Assembly (NCBI GenBank): GCA_015061165.1
Contig: SUXC01000018.1
Span: 1 to 56,808, forward strand
DNA length: 56,808 nucleotides
Direction of reading: 5' to 3'
Source of the DNA: Bacteroidales bacterium
GTDB lineage: Bacteria > Bacteroidota > Bacteroidia > Bacteroidales > Paludibacteraceae
Within the stretch, counting starts at the first letter, position 1. Each line of letters begins with the position of its first letter. The notes below the pieces were generated by a model, which worked only from the letters and a program-made list of their open reading frames with translations, was not told where the DNA came from and searched no databases. The position numbers and the translations under genes are program-made. This document shows, piece by piece, positions 9,087 through 19,172 of this stretch.

Positions 9087-11087
9087 ATGAGAAGGATATT
9101 GTACATAGTATTGGGTTGCTGCATGAGTGTGATGAGCATGGCGCAGCTGAATACCGATCGCATAACGGCGATTGGACGGAATGCCCTATACTTCGATGAC
9201 TATGTGCTCAGTATCCAATACTTCAATCAGGTCATTAAACTCAAACCCTACCTCAGCGAGCCATACCTCCTACGTGCCATAGCCAAGATACAATTAGGCG
9301 ATTACACAGGGGCAGAGATGGATTGCAATGCTGCCATTAATCGTAATCCCTTTCAACCAGGAGCCTACTATACCCGTGGATTTATCTACCGACAGACTGA
9401 CCAATTAGAGAAAGCGCATCAAGACTTCAATGAAGCGCTGATCTTTGCTCCCGAAAACAGGACCTATATCGCCATGCGAGCTGATGTGCTGGCTCAGTTG
9501 GAGCAGTATGACCTTGCCTTGCAGGACATCAACCACTTGCTCCATCGCGACCCACAGTCGGCTGCCCTGCACTATGAGAAAGGTAGTATCTGCATACGTA
9601 GCAACGACACGATAGGTGCGCTCAACGCCTTTACGCACGCCACTGAGTATGACTCGCAGAACCCTGCTAACTGGTCGGCGTTAGGATTGGTTCAACTCAT
9701 GCAGGATAATCAAGAAGAGGCACTCTCCTCACTCAGCAAATCCATTGAGTATGGTAGCAAGTGGGCTGGCGACTATATCAACCGTGGTATCATCTACTAC
9801 CGCAAACATAACTACCGCAGTGCCCTCGCGGACTACGACAAGGCAGTCGCTCTGGCACCGCGCGATGCACAGTGTTATTACAACCGCGGTGTACTGCGCC
9901 AAGAGTTGGGCGACTATAATCGCGCATTGGAGGACTTGACACAAGCCATTAACTATGCACCCGATAGGGTAGAGATATATTACCAACGCGGTATGGTGCA
10001 GTTGCAATTGAGGCAATGGCAAGATGCGTTGCAGGACTTTACGACCATCATGAACCGATACCCCTATTTCCTGCCTGCCTACTACTTGGCTGCCCAAGCT
10101 GAGACCTCGCTCGGACACGGTAAGGCTGCCACACAACTGCGACAACAAGCATACCAACTGGAGCAAAAGAAGGATAGTATCCAATCGCTGCAAACGACCA
10201 TGCAAGTGGCAGAGTCACAACCCCAACAGCGCGACCGACGCAAAGAGTTCTCGCAACTTGCCGCACAAAATCAGGAGACAAACGACGAGGAGAATAAATA
10301 CGATAGCGATACCCGTGGCTCGGTGCAAAAACGGTATGCGGATGTGGTGAACGAACCTAATATCTTCCTCTCCTACTACGCAACCAACAACCACACCGAT
10401 GCACTGCGGCAGACCAATTACTCGCATGCTACGGTAGATATGTACAACAATACCATGCAGCTGCCAGCTCCTCTGCGCTTTACGACCAAAGAGATGACGC
10501 TGACAGCGGATATGGTGAATCAGCATTTCGCGCAGATTAGCAATCTCTCACACCAGATTGACCTGCTGGAGCAGATGGCACAGCCCGGCTCCACGAACAA
10601 CGACTTGCTCTGTGCCTCCTATATCGCTCGCGCTTTTGAGTTTGCACTGGTACAAGACTATTCCTCTGCGCTGGATGATGTGACACGCGCCATATTGATG
10701 GATGGGGATTTGTACTTTGCGTATTTCTGTCGCGCCAATTGGCGGTACAAATACTTGGAATATAAACGTGCCGTAGGCGAACCAACCGACAAGGCAGACT
10801 TTGAGTTGATGATGCGCGACTATGACTATGTCATTCATCACCTGCCCGACTTCTCCTTTGCATACTACAACAAGGCGAACATGCTCTGTATTCAGCAAGA
10901 CTTCAAAGCAGCCATCTCGTACTATACACAAGCGATTAGTGCGGATAGCGACTTCGCTGAGGCATATTTTAATCGAGGCTTGACCTATATCTATATAGGC
11001 GACAACGAAAAAGGACTCGCCGACCTTAGTAAAGCCGGCGAGTTGGGTATCTATCAAGCCTATAACTTGATTTCCAGATTTCAGTAA
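9087..11087 (+). CDS. Secreted tetratricopeptide-repeat protein
   Basis: 666 residues from the ATG at 9087, which opens a clear signal peptide ('ILYIVLGCCMSVMSMAQ'). The upstream in-frame TTG at 9018 would translate the TATTGG repeat and is rejected. About six TPRs occupy roughly residues 30-350 ('AYYTRGFIYRQTDQLEKAHQDF', 'CYYNRGVLRQELGDYNRAL'). A Q/N/E-rich linker follows, then 3-4 more TPRs at the C-terminus. Probably periplasmic or outer-membrane-associated scaffolding. Position after PBP1A hints at an envelope role, but no partner is shown. It ends 24 bp from the convergent guaB stop. Confidence 0.85.
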   Translation: MRRILYIVLGCCMSVMSMAQLNTDRITAIGRNALYFDDYVLSIQYFNQVIKLKPYLSEPYLLRAIAKIQLGDYTGAEMDCNAAINRNPFQPGAYYTRGFIYRQTDQLEKAHQDFNEALIFAPENRTYIAMRADVLAQLEQYDLALQDINHLLHRDPQSAALHYEKGSICIRSNDTIGALNAFTHATEYDSQNPANWSALGLVQLMQDNQEEALSSLSKSIEYGSKWAGDYINRGIIYYRKHNYRSALADYDKAVALAPRDAQCYYNRGVLRQELGDYNRALEDLTQAINYAPDRVEIYYQRGMVQLQLRQWQDALQDFTTIMNRYPYFLPAYYLAAQAETSLGHGKAATQLRQQAYQLEQKKDSIQSLQTTMQVAESQPQQRDRRKEFSQLAAQNQETNDEENKYDSDTRGSVQKRYADVVNEPNIFLSYYATNNHTDALRQTNYSHATVDMYNNTMQLPAPLRFTTKEMTLTADMVNQHFAQISNLSHQIDLLEQMAQPGSTNNDLLCASYIARAFEFALVQDYSSALDDVTRAILMDGDLYFAYFCRANWRYKYLEYKRAVGEPTDKADFELMMRDYDYVIHHLPDFSFAYYNKANMLCIQQDFKAAISYYTQAISADSDFAEAYFNRGLTYIYIGDNEKGLADLSKAGELGIYQAYNLISRFQ

Positions 11088-11111
11088 TGAGATACTACAT
11101 TCGTTAGGAGA

Positions 11112-12575
11112 CTATTGTCCGCGCGTGTAGTTAGGGGTCTCACTGGTGATGGTAATGTCGTGTGGGTGACTCTCGGTCATACCTGCTGCTGTTACACGAA
11201 CAAACTTGGCCTGTTGTAGTTCGGTAATATTGTGCGCTCCGACATAGCCCATACCCGAACGAAGACCGCCCATGAGTTGGTAGATAGTCTCGCTAACATT
11301 ACCCTTGTAAGGTACGCGACCTACGATACCCTCTGGCACCAGTTTGTTGATATTGCCTTCGCCACCTTGGAAGTAGCGGTCAGCAGAACCCGCCTTCATA
11401 GCATCAATAGAGCCCATACCGCGATATGACTTGAACTTACGACCATTATAGATGATAGTCTCGCCAGGTGCTTCCTCTGTACCTGCGAACATAGAGCCAC
11501 ACATTACGCAGTTGCCACCCGCAGCCAATGCTTTCACCACATCGCCCGAATAGCGCAAACCACCATCGGCAATCATTGGTACGCCTGTACCCTTGAGGGC
11601 CTCTGCCACCTCGAAGATAGCCGTCAATTGTGGCACACCTACACCAGCAATGATACGGGTGGTACAGATACTACCAGGACCGATACCCACCTTCACACCA
11701 TCTGCACCATTCTCTACGAGGTACTTGGCTGCCTCAGCAGTAGCGATATTGCCCACTACGACCTCCAAATCTGGATAGGTGGCTTTGATTGTACGGAGTG
11801 CATTAACGATATTCTTGGAATGACCGTGTGCAGAATCAAGAACGATAGCATCTACCCCCTCTTTGTGGAGTGCAGCTACGCGGTCCATGAAGTCAGGAGT
11901 GATACCTACGCCCGCAGCACAGCGAAGACGACCTTGTTTATCCTTGCAAGCGTTAGGGAAGTCTTTGAGTTTGGTAATATCTTTGTATGTTACCAAGCCA
12001 ATCAATTTACCATTGGCATCTACCACAGGCAACTTCTCTACTTTATGGGCTTGCAGCGCAGCCATAATAACCTCATTATCAGTAGAAGAGATGGTGATAA
12101 GGTGCTCGCGAGTCATCACTTCGCCAATCTTGCGATTCCAATCGGTCTCGAAACGAAGGTCGCGGTTGGTAACAATACCCACGAGGTTGTTCTCTGCATC
12201 CACTACGGGAATACCACCAATATGGTTGTCGTGCATAAGCTTCTCTGCATCGCCTACCGTTTGCTCTGCGGTGATGGTGATAGGATCGGAGATGAGTCCG
12301 TTCTCAGCACGTTTCACGCGGCGTACTTCGGCTGCTTGTGCAGCAATAGACATGTTTTTGTGAATAACACCAATACCTCCTTCACGGGCAATAGCAATAG
12401 CCATCTTGGACTCGGTAACGGTGTCCATAGCCGCCGATACCACTGGGATATTCAGGCGGATATTGCGGGAGAATTGGCACTTGAGGTCCACTTCACGAGG
12501 AAGGACCTCTGAATAGGCTGGGACAAGCAACACATCGTCGAATGTAAGTCCCTCGTTTAAAATACGATCAGTCAT
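11112..12575 (-). CDS. guaB: IMP dehydrogenase
   Basis: 487 residues. It converts IMP to XMP with NAD, the first committed step to GMP. The N-terminal barrel part ('[18 protein letters not shown]') is followed by a CBS-domain pair (about residues 95-205). The catalytic loop is '[18 protein letters not shown]', with the active-site Cys, and the flap is near '[19 protein letters not shown]'. Length fits the family. It lies 92 bp downstream of pyrB on the same strand, with a GC-rich hairpin between them. Confidence 0.97.
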   Translation of the reverse strand: MTDRILNEGLTFDDVLLVPAYSEVLPREVDLKCQFSRNIRLNIPVVSAAMDTVTESKMAIAIAREGGIGVIHKNMSIAAQAAEVRRVKRAENGLISDPITITAEQTVGDAEKLMHDNHIGGIPVVDAENNLVGIVTNRDLRFETDWNRKIGEVMTREHLITISSTDNEVIMAALQAHKVEKLPVVDANGKLIGLVTYKDITKLKDFPNACKDKQGRLRCAAGVGITPDFMDRVAALHKEGVDAIVLDSAHGHSKNIVNALRTIKATYPDLEVVVGNIATAEAAKYLVENGADGVKVGIGPGSICTTRIIAGVGVPQLTAIFEVAEALKGTGVPMIADGGLRYSGDVVKALAAGGNCVMCGSMFAGTEEAPGETIIYNGRKFKSYRGMGSIDAMKAGSADRYFQGGEGNINKLVPEGIVGRVPYKGNVSETIYQLMGGLRSGMGYVGAHNITELQQAKFVRVTAAGMTESHPHDITITSETPNYTRGQ

Positions 12576-12633
12576 ATTTATTTACAAATTTACGAATTTA
12601 CAATTTATATTTAACGACAATAGCGACAACGTT

Positions 12634-12659
12634 GCGCGGCAATCAACTCCCTGCCGCGC
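12634..12659. terminator. Hairpin between pyrB and guaB
   Basis: An 8-bp perfect stem (gcgcggca at 12634-12641, tgccgcgc at 12652-12659) with a 10-nt loop. There is no U-tract on the minus side, so it may be a processing or pausing structure rather than a full terminator. Confidence 0.45.
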
Positions 12660-12667
12660 TCATGATT

Positions 12668-13720
12668 TTATAGTGCGTGGTCGCAGTAGTGGCAACGGAG
12701 TACACCTTCGGCATCGGTGTAGGCTTTACGCTCTACAGGTTCGGTAGTGACGATGCAACGGTCGTTGGAGCACAGAATATCTGTGGTATGCTCCTCGCCT
12801 TTGTGTGGCATCTCTTCCTCCTTCCATGAGAGTAGGGTGTAGATAAGTGCCATACGGACATACTTGCCATTCTCTACTTGACGGAAATAGGCAGCGCGTG
12901 GGTCTTTATCCACGTCCACAGTGATTTCATTCACACGTGGCAGTGGATGGAGAACAATCATAGACTCTTTTCCCAATGCCATTTTCTCGGTGTCAAGGAT
13001 AAAGGCATCTTTGAGACGTTCATACTCCGCTTGGTCAGCAAAACGCTCTTGCTGTACGCGTGTCATATAAAGGACATCGAGCAATGGCATAGCCTCTTCG
13101 ATAGTGGAGTATTCGCTGTAATTGTCGCCTAACTCATGCTTCATGTAATCTGGCAAACGAAGCTCTTCTGGAGATATGAGTACGAAATGTACGCCCTCGT
13201 AACGCTTCATTGCTTTGATGAGCGAATGGACAGTACGACCATACTTAAGATCGCCACAAAGTCCTACTGTCAGATGATCGAAATGCCCTAATTCTCTGCG
13301 GATTGTGAGAAGGTCGGTGAGTGTCTGCGTTGGGTGCGAATGACCACCATCACCTGCGTTGATAATGGGTATTCGGCTATATTCAGAAGCCACACGTGGT
13401 GCACCTTCTTTATAGTGGCGCATGGCAATGATATCCGCAAAGCTACTTACTACGCGTACGGTGTCTGCCACCGTTTCGCCTTTGCTCACACTACTACTCT
13501 TGGCATCGGAGAAACCAAGGACATTGCCACCGAGTTCCATCATTGCTGCTGTGAAACTGAGGCGAGTACGAGTACTTGGCTCATAGAAGAGCGTGGCAAG
13601 TTTTTTGCCATGGCATGCCTCGGCATACATCTCCTTGTGGTCAATGATATCCAACGCACGATTGATGATGATATCCACTTCGGCAGTGGTCAAATCAGTA
13701 GGGTCAATCAGATGTCTCAT
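12668..13720 (-). CDS. pyrB: Aspartate carbamoyltransferase catalytic chain fused to a PyrI-type zinc domain
   Basis: 350 residues, against about 305 for an ordinary PyrB. It forms N-carbamoyl-aspartate from carbamoyl phosphate and aspartate. Catalytic-chain motifs are [28 protein letters not shown] and [10 protein letters not shown]. The extra tail carries C317-x4-C322-x20-C343-x2-C346 ('ILCSNDRC' ... 'CHYC'), the pattern of the zinc domain of the regulatory chain PyrI. The nucleotide-binding allosteric domain of PyrI is absent and no separate pyrI is seen in the window. In the classical enzyme the zinc domain contacts the catalytic chain, so a structural role without nucleotide control is inferred. 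Its neighbours are guaB downstream and the golvesin/amidase-like gene upstream. Confidence 0.93.
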   Translation of the reverse strand: MRHLIDPTDLTTAEVDIIINRALDIIDHKEMYAEACHGKKLATLFYEPSTRTRLSFTAAMMELGGNVLGFSDAKSSSVSKGETVADTVRVVSSFADIIAMRHYKEGAPRVASEYSRIPIINAGDGGHSHPTQTLTDLLTIRRELGHFDHLTVGLCGDLKYGRTVHSLIKAMKRYEGVHFVLISPEELRLPDYMKHELGDNYSEYSTIEEAMPLLDVLYMTRVQQERFADQAEYERLKDAFILDTEKMALGKESMIVLHPLPRVNEITVDVDKDPRAAYFRQVENGKYVRMALIYTLLSWKEEEMPHKGEEHTTDILCSNDRCIVTTEPVERKAYTDAEGVLRCHYCDHAL

Positions 13721-13771
13721 ATATTGTAACTTGTTAAAAAAGTTTTAATTGTTTTAATAGTTTTAAATGTT

Positions 13772-16690
13772 TTAGGGGTGTAATAACCAATTGATGCAGT
13801 CGGAGTACAAGGCATCAAAGTCTTTTACCGATTCGAGCATAAATGGCAGTATGATCATTCTGTTCTTGTTGTCTTGGTATGCGACACCTGCATTTACATA
13901 GGTGTCATCATAGCGGGCGATACGTACACCACCAGTCATAGGCTCAATACCATCAGGCCATTCACATTCAATGACTTGTGGGTTGGGCTTGGTGTAGTAT
14001 TCATATTGCTTGGTAGGTAGTATGTCGTATTGGAAGTTGATACGTCCGCATGTGGATGCTTTCTCCGTTTTGTAGCGATAGTGCAGCACGTTGTGCGTGA
14101 AGGCAGTATCGCATGTGTGGCGCATGTCGCTGGCGATATATGAACCAGTAAGTAGGATTTTACCACCTTGGTTGGTGTATGCTTGTATTGCGTTGCGGAG
14201 ATGTGGTGGAATACAACCGATAGTATCCGTCTTCTCGCCTTTCTGCTTTCCCATGATGATGTCCACGAGGGTATATGGTTGCAGGGATTCTATGGCGTTA
14301 ATAGAAGAAGATACATATGAAACGCCCATTTGTGCTAAGGCATTGCCGTGCATACTTGGGTAGTCGAAGGTATTACCTATGTTTACCTCTTTTTGTTTGT
14401 CGGCATGGCACATACCAAATCCACAGTCGTCGTCGCTCTCCCACATATTGGTGCGGTCGTAGTCGAACTGCTCGCCAAGGAAGCTGATCTCTTTGCCATA
14501 CGATACGGCAAAGGAGCCAGGAACAACACCGCCCGTTACACTATCAATACCAAACATCTCTGGTGCATCTACACGATGGAAGCCGTTGATGATAAGTGCC
14601 AAGTTATTGTTGTATGCAGGGTCAATATATGCGCTCATGACTTCGCTTGGCATACTAACACCACCGTTATTACCTGCACGTACCATGAAATCGTATTTCA
14701 CACCGCGTTGGATAGCCACAGTAGCATTGTTTTGCTTTACCATTACACCATTATCCCAATCGGTGGTTTGCCATTCGCCATCTTTCAGTTGGCTCGTGCG
14801 CGTGTACAATACATAATAGGATGGGGTGGCTGTTGGTTCGAGGCTATCTACACGCTCTGCCCAACGGATTTGGAGCGTATCATTATTGGCGTATGTAACG
14901 TTCATTTGTTGAACAGGCAATGGTTGTACCACGTATGGGGTGCCAGTCGTTTGGTGAATGAAACGCAACATACCCTTGTAGATGGCACGGCTGACAATGA
15001 ATTTGAACTTAGGGTCTAATCCGAAAGTCATATCGTAGTAGTTGTGGTGGCTCAGCAACTCAATGATTGTGGATGGCACTTTAGGATTGCGCGTTTCGGA
15101 CATTGACTTCTGCATGAGGTGGCGTTTTTGCCAATTTGGTACCATAGTTTGGCGTATATCCTCTACGATTTGTGTTTGGATATAATCTGCAAAATCGCGA
15201 TTACAAATGCGGTCACCGCCTGCGGGATAGGTGGTCTCTTTGTCATCGCCTGTGATGGTGTAAAACATGAATGTACCCACAAGTTTGTCGGTTGGATAGC
15301 AACCTGCATCGCTGTGGAAAGCCACACTCATGTTCACAGGGATATTCAATCCAGGTCCATCGGGATAGGCAGCACTACCGCCTGCGAGATAGTTCACCCA
15401 ACGACCACGACAACTGAAGTCGTCAGTATAATCGTTCTTGCTACCCGTGTAGTTATAAACGCTATCAGGAATACCGGCATATTGCAACCAATAGCGTGCG
15501 CCTTCAATATAACGTGGATAACCACTGGTAGTAGCAAAGACCTGCATCTCTTTGTGGCTGGTGGAGTCGGTGACTACCTCTTGCGAGTGGGTGTCTTTCT
15601 TTGTGTAGAAGTCATCGTGTCCTATTTCAGGGTGTGGATAACGTGCTACAGAACCCCATCCGCCACCAAACTTGATAGCATCGGTGGTAGTGATGTGTTT
15701 GCCTTTATGAGTAAGTGCAACGTAGTTGCTATTGCCATCGGTGCCAAAGTCAAACGTTCCGAGGTATATCCAAGTACCGCCACCCATTTGTTGGTTTACA
15801 TGATAGGTGGTACTTATGCCTTTGTGCACTACTGTATATTCGGCTTGTGGATTGCTTTTGGGCAAGGATTTGTAACTCACATATACTGCGTATTCGCCAG
15901 CCTCTGGTAGGTTGGGGGTATAACGAGCGTTGTTATTAACGATACTATATCCGCCCATAGCGAATGGGTTGTCGCCTTCGAGTAGTGGTTTGAGAGGTCG
16001 TCCCCAACCGCTACCTTCTGCAGGGGTGATTCCTCCGCTGATTTGTGAATCGTCCACAATCACCTCGTTGAGCTGTATATCACGTTCGCGGGGTTGCAAT
16101 ACGACTGCACCTGCGTTCTCCAACATTGGCACGAGGAATGGCATGGTGTAACTGCTCGTGTAAAGGTCTTCGATAGTAGTCCACAGACGGGCGCGTTGCC
16201 ATTTCCACATGCGGTATGCTTGCACGTAGTAGATACCATGACTACCCCATAAGGCAATGTGCTTGCCATCTAAACCTTGTTTGGCAGAGTAGGGTTGCGA
16301 AGCATTGTGTACTAATGGATACTTGGCACTGGCAGGTTTGTATTGCAATTTCTTGTCGCGTTTCTTGTAGAGGGCAGTTACCCATTCATCGAGTTCTTTG
16401 CCATCAGAGATGATACTCACAGTGGCAGTAGGTGTGCCGCCTACCCATTGGCGCACTGATTCTTTGAGTTGGGCTATCTCTTCTGGCGTGAGAGAAAGAC
16501 ACGATAATCTATTACATGTAGTGACGGTGATATTCTTTTCATCGATTTGAATATCACTGACTTTCACTTTGCCAAGATAGGCTCTTTCGCTGGCAAATAC
16601 GTTGAGCGAGTCCGCCAATTCTTGTGGGGTGATTGCAAAAGTCATTGTCGCACATAGCGCAGCAATGGCTAATAAGAATGACTTTTTCAT
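13772..16690 (-). CDS. Secreted golvesin-C/amidase-like protein ('xanthan lyase' annotation family)
   Basis: 972 residues with a Sec signal peptide (about 1-19). Residues about 135-560 have an N-acetylmuramoyl-L-alanine amidase-like layout ('VAFHSDAG', 'STIIELLSHHNYYDM'). It is interrupted by a golvesin-C-like beta-sandwich ('GEYAVYVSYKSLPKSN' ... 'GGTWIYLGTFDF'). A fibronectin-III-like segment ('YYVLYTRTSQLKDG') and a C-terminal domain with 'GGKILLTGSYIAS' follow. Related Bacteroidetes proteins are often labelled xanthan lyase. The amidase-like residues make cell-wall hydrolysis more likely, but activity is inferred. It sits between pyrE and pyrB. Confidence 0.75.
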   Translation of the reverse strand: MKKSFLLAIAALCATMTFAITPQELADSLNVFASERAYLGKVKVSDIQIDEKNITVTTCNRLSCLSLTPEEIAQLKESVRQWVGGTPTATVSIISDGKELDEWVTALYKKRDKKLQYKPASAKYPLVHNASQPYSAKQGLDGKHIALWGSHGIYYVQAYRMWKWQRARLWTTIEDLYTSSYTMPFLVPMLENAGAVVLQPRERDIQLNEVIVDDSQISGGITPAEGSGWGRPLKPLLEGDNPFAMGGYSIVNNNARYTPNLPEAGEYAVYVSYKSLPKSNPQAEYTVVHKGISTTYHVNQQMGGGTWIYLGTFDFGTDGNSNYVALTHKGKHITTTDAIKFGGGWGSVARYPHPEIGHDDFYTKKDTHSQEVVTDSTSHKEMQVFATTSGYPRYIEGARYWLQYAGIPDSVYNYTGSKNDYTDDFSCRGRWVNYLAGGSAAYPDGPGLNIPVNMSVAFHSDAGCYPTDKLVGTFMFYTITGDDKETTYPAGGDRICNRDFADYIQTQIVEDIRQTMVPNWQKRHLMQKSMSETRNPKVPSTIIELLSHHNYYDMTFGLDPKFKFIVSRAIYKGMLRFIHQTTGTPYVVQPLPVQQMNVTYANNDTLQIRWAERVDSLEPTATPSYYVLYTRTSQLKDGEWQTTDWDNGVMVKQNNATVAIQRGVKYDFMVRAGNNGGVSMPSEVMSAYIDPAYNNNLALIINGFHRVDAPEMFGIDSVTGGVVPGSFAVSYGKEISFLGEQFDYDRTNMWESDDDCGFGMCHADKQKEVNIGNTFDYPSMHGNALAQMGVSYVSSSINAIESLQPYTLVDIIMGKQKGEKTDTIGCIPPHLRNAIQAYTNQGGKILLTGSYIASDMRHTCDTAFTHNVLHYRYKTEKASTCGRINFQYDILPTKQYEYYTKPNPQVIECEWPDGIEPMTGGVRIARYDDTYVNAGVAYQDNKNRMIILPFMLESVKDFDALYSDCINWLLHP

Positions 16691-16694
16691 ATCC

Positions 16695-16743
16695 TTGCCT
16701 TTAAATCCTTACCTTTAACCTATAACCTTTAACCTTTAACCTA
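16695..16743. repeat. CCTTTAACC-type short tandem repeat
   Basis: Degenerate units of ccttaacc/cctttaacc/cctataacc fill the gap between pyrE and the next gene. Related runs lie at 31878-31905, 33170-33218, 35857-35890 and 51183-51222. Confidence 0.85.
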
Positions 16744-16746
16744 ACA

Positions 16747-17376
16747 TCACGCCATCCAACTTTCATCAGAAGGATTGTTGCGGAATTGGATTAAGCGCTC
16801 TTTGTCTTCTGGAGCGATGTATGCTTTCTCTGCCGCTACCTCTACAAGGGTGTCGAGGTCGCACAGACTAACGTTTTTCACTTCGGCAGCAGCCAAACGT
16901 TCAAGACCTTTCTTCATACCGTAGGTGAAGATACTTACTACGCCAAGAACATCGGCACCTGCTTCGCGGAGGACGTTCACCACCTCAATACAACTACCGC
17001 CAGTAGAGATAAGGTCTTCTACTACAACGACTTTCTGACCAGGGAGGAGTTTGCCTTCAATCTGGTTGCCACGCCCGTGGTCTTTCGCTCCACTGCGCAC
17101 ATAACCCATTGGCAGGTTGAGGATAGTAGCGGTGATAGCTGCGTGAGCAATACCTGCGGTGGAAGTACCCATAAGTACCTCTGCCTCGGGATAATGCTCT
17201 TTTATCAATGCTGCGAGACCGTTCTCTACATCGTTGCGCACTTGTGTGTCGCTGAGGGTGAGACGGTTGTCGCAATAGATAGGACTCTTAATACCACTAG
17301 CCCATGTGAATGGCTCGTTTGGACGAAGGAAGACGGCTTTGATTTTCAGCAAGTCTTCAGCGATTGTTTTTTTCAT
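16747..17376 (-). CDS. pyrE: Orotate phosphoribosyltransferase
   Basis: 209 residues from the ATG at 17376; a TTG nine bases upstream is less likely. It joins orotate to PRPP to give OMP. The PRPP loop is '[18 protein letters not shown]' and the substrate part is '[16 protein letters not shown]'. Length fits. Its promoter has a -7 box at 17473-17480. A repeat of CCTTTAACC units (16697-16742) separates it from the downstream secreted protein. Confidence 0.96.
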   Translation of the reverse strand: MKKTIAEDLLKIKAVFLRPNEPFTWASGIKSPIYCDNRLTLSDTQVRNDVENGLAALIKEHYPEAEVLMGTSTAGIAHAAITATILNLPMGYVRSGAKDHGRGNQIEGKLLPGQKVVVVEDLISTGGSCIEVVNVLREAGADVLGVVSIFTYGMKKGLERLAAAEVKNVSLCDLDTLVEVAAEKAYIAPEDKERLIQFRNNPSDESWMA

Positions 17377-17472
17377 TATATTCAAAGTTTCAATGTTTCA
17401 AAGTTTAATGCGGTATAGCCGCTTGTTTCAAAATTGCTTAGTATATGGACAATATACAAATATAATCGGGCA

Positions 17473-17480
17473 CAAAGGTA
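17473..17480 (-). promoter_or_regulatory. Promoter -7 box upstream of pyrE
   Basis: On the minus strand the sequence reads TAccTTTG with an upstream TTGCATATT element at standard spacing. The predicted 5' UTR is about 90 nt. Confidence 0.7.
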
Positions 17481-17673
17481 CAAATTTTCTAGCGAATATG
17501 CAAGAAAATGAGCAGAAAGTTTTTGGACAATCTACATTTTGCAAAATCGGGTGTGAAATTCCTTGCAAATTAGGCGATCACCATAGGAGATCTGTGGGAG
17601 ATCTGTGGGCTTTCTGTGGCTTTTTTGATGCGTTTCTATAATAATGCTGCAAAAATCTTCGGCACGGATGTGG

Positions 17674-17812
17674 TTTTGTGCCGAAGATTTGTAAATTTGT
17701 AGGGTAAAGTGGTATATATAACACGCTGGAAGTATAGTGTTTACTATGCTTCCCGCGTGAGTGTGTTTTTTTGAAAAAAGTTTTTGAGTGCCGAAAGTTG
17801 TGCCGAAAGTTT
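17674..17812 (-). repeat. Dispersed palindromic element A, copy 2
   Basis: On the minus strand this aligns along its whole length with 3908-4044. The central stem is more complete here (cgcgggaagcatagt against actatacttccagcg). Copies of ttgtgccgaa flank it. It lies in the 450-bp gap between pyrE and the LRR gene; the rest of that gap holds the pyrE promoter and a ggagatctgtg duplication. Confidence 0.75.
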
Positions 17813-17835
17813 GTTTTATCGATTACAATATTCTG

Positions 17836-18525
17836 CTACATGTATTGAATATAGGCTTGTTGTTCGGTAAGTGACGGGAATAGATCTTCCTCGACATATC
17901 GTTGAAAGGACTTCGGGAGAAAAATGGTTTGCAGTTTGTCGCAGCACAAGAATACGGATTTGCCATAGCGTTCGAGGTATCGTACTGGCATGGTGCAGGT
18001 GGTCAGTTGGCTACAAAAAGCAAATGCAAAATCTTCCACACATATTAGTTCCTTACTCAGCACCACAGATTGCAGACTTCTGCAGGTGAAGAAAGCCATT
18101 TTTTGGATCACCTGCACATGTTGTAGGTTGATAGATTGCAGTCTAGAGCAGGTGACAAAAGCGTTCTGGCTAATCCATTTAGTTTGTTCCGTTAACTCCA
18201 CAGCAGTCAGGTGAGTGCAATGATAGAAGCAATCTGCAGGAATGATGTTGACCAAAGCGGGGATACGAACATGTTGGAGCTGTCTGCAAAAGCAAAACGC
18301 ATTCTCCTCAATCGTGCATATCGTATCAGGCAGCGATATGGTTTGCATTGGGCAGTTCTTGAAGGCATATTCGCCTATGCGTTTCATCGTATAATTCTCC
18401 CCATTGTGTGCTATTTGCTCTGGAATAACGATATGCGTTGCTTGTGATTGGCAGGTCAGCACAGTAGCGGACTTGGCTTGCTCGTGGAGGATATACGTGA
18501 TGTGGTCTAAAGAAATGGTAGTCAT
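17836..18525 (-). CDS. BspA-like leucine-rich repeat protein (LRR_5)
   Basis: 229 residues, no signal peptide. It has about six LRR_5 units such as 'RIGEYAFKNCPMQTISLPDT' and 'IEENAFCFCRQLQHVRIP', spaced about 23 residues apart. Proteins of this family form solenoids for protein binding. Without a signal peptide a cytosolic place is likely, and the function is unknown. It is first in a run of small minus-strand genes that are hard to assign. Confidence 0.8.
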   Translation of the reverse strand: MTTISLDHITYILHEQAKSATVLTCQSQATHIVIPEQIAHNGENYTMKRIGEYAFKNCPMQTISLPDTICTIEENAFCFCRQLQHVRIPALVNIIPADCFYHCTHLTAVELTEQTKWISQNAFVTCSRLQSINLQHVQVIQKMAFFTCRSLQSVVLSKELICVEDFAFAFCSQLTTCTMPVRYLERYGKSVFLCCDKLQTIFLPKSFQRYVEEDLFPSLTEQQAYIQYM

Positions 18526-18552
18526 AATGTTAGGTTGTTACAGATAGGGTTC

Positions 18553-19161
18553 TTACGGATGGTGAGGGTCATACAGTTTTTTTCTGAGCATGGCGGCTTT
18601 GATGCCTGTGAGGTTGGTCGCATAGTGGAGCAGCGTAGTGTCATCCCAAGCTGTTTTTTCGCGCAAAGGTGCGAGGTTGGTCTGGATGGTTCGGTGTGCC
18701 TCTTGCAGCAGCGAGATAGGCACTTGACATTGATAGTCTCCCATTTGCACGGCTATTGTATCTGCTGCTAATGGTATTTCTATGCTCTGCTCCAATCTAT
18801 ATGCGCCGCTGCTGCTATTATCGTGAACCCAATACTCCAAGGTGAGTTGGTTATCCGTAGCGGGCAAGGCATAGATCAGTGACTGAATATGCGAGCGCTT
18901 TGCCCACTCTAAGAGTCGGTATGGAGATGGGTTGATGAGTAAGGTGTAAGGTGTAGGTTGCAAGGTGTAGTTCATCGGACACATGCGTAGCAGTCCTTCG
19001 CGAACGATCTGTGGGGTACGATGGCTTTTGGCTGCACGGCGGTAGGCACAGCGGCTATGCGGAGCATCGGGATAGAAATGTTCGGGATCAACGATGGCTA
19101 TACTTGCCACATGGCTTGGTTCGCCTGCGAGCACAAAAGTGCGAGAAAAATCTACGGTCAT
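18553..19161 (-). CDS. Hypothetical protein with repeat-derived insert
   Basis: 202 residues, not recognised. No signal peptide or membrane segment. Residues around 66-85 ('YTLQPTPYTLLINPSPYRLL') are encoded by GTGTAAGGTGTAG-type tandem repeats (18930-18976), a class otherwise found between genes, so this part is probably a late insertion. It is flanked by the LRR gene and a GNAT-like gene at short spacing, which suggests cotranscription. Confidence 0.6.
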   Translation of the reverse strand: MTVDFSRTFVLAGEPSHVASIAIVDPEHFYPDAPHSRCAYRRAAKSHRTPQIVREGLLRMCPMNYTLQPTPYTLLINPSPYRLLEWAKRSHIQSLIYALPATDNQLTLEYWVHDNSSSGAYRLEQSIEIPLAADTIAVQMGDYQCQVPISLLQEAHRTIQTNLAPLREKTAWDDTTLLHYATNLTGIKAAMLRKKLYDPHHP

Positions 19162-19172
19162 CTTATCAGTTG

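Noticed and set aside
11628..12512. 294-codon plus-strand frame opposite guaB
   Set aside because: It is the antisense shadow of guaB, whose motifs are all intact. It has no domain and no promoter.
14348..15910. Two long plus-strand frames (223 and 263 codons) opposite the golvesin/amidase-like gene
   Set aside because: They lie wholly inside a well-supported minus-strand gene and have no recognisable motif.
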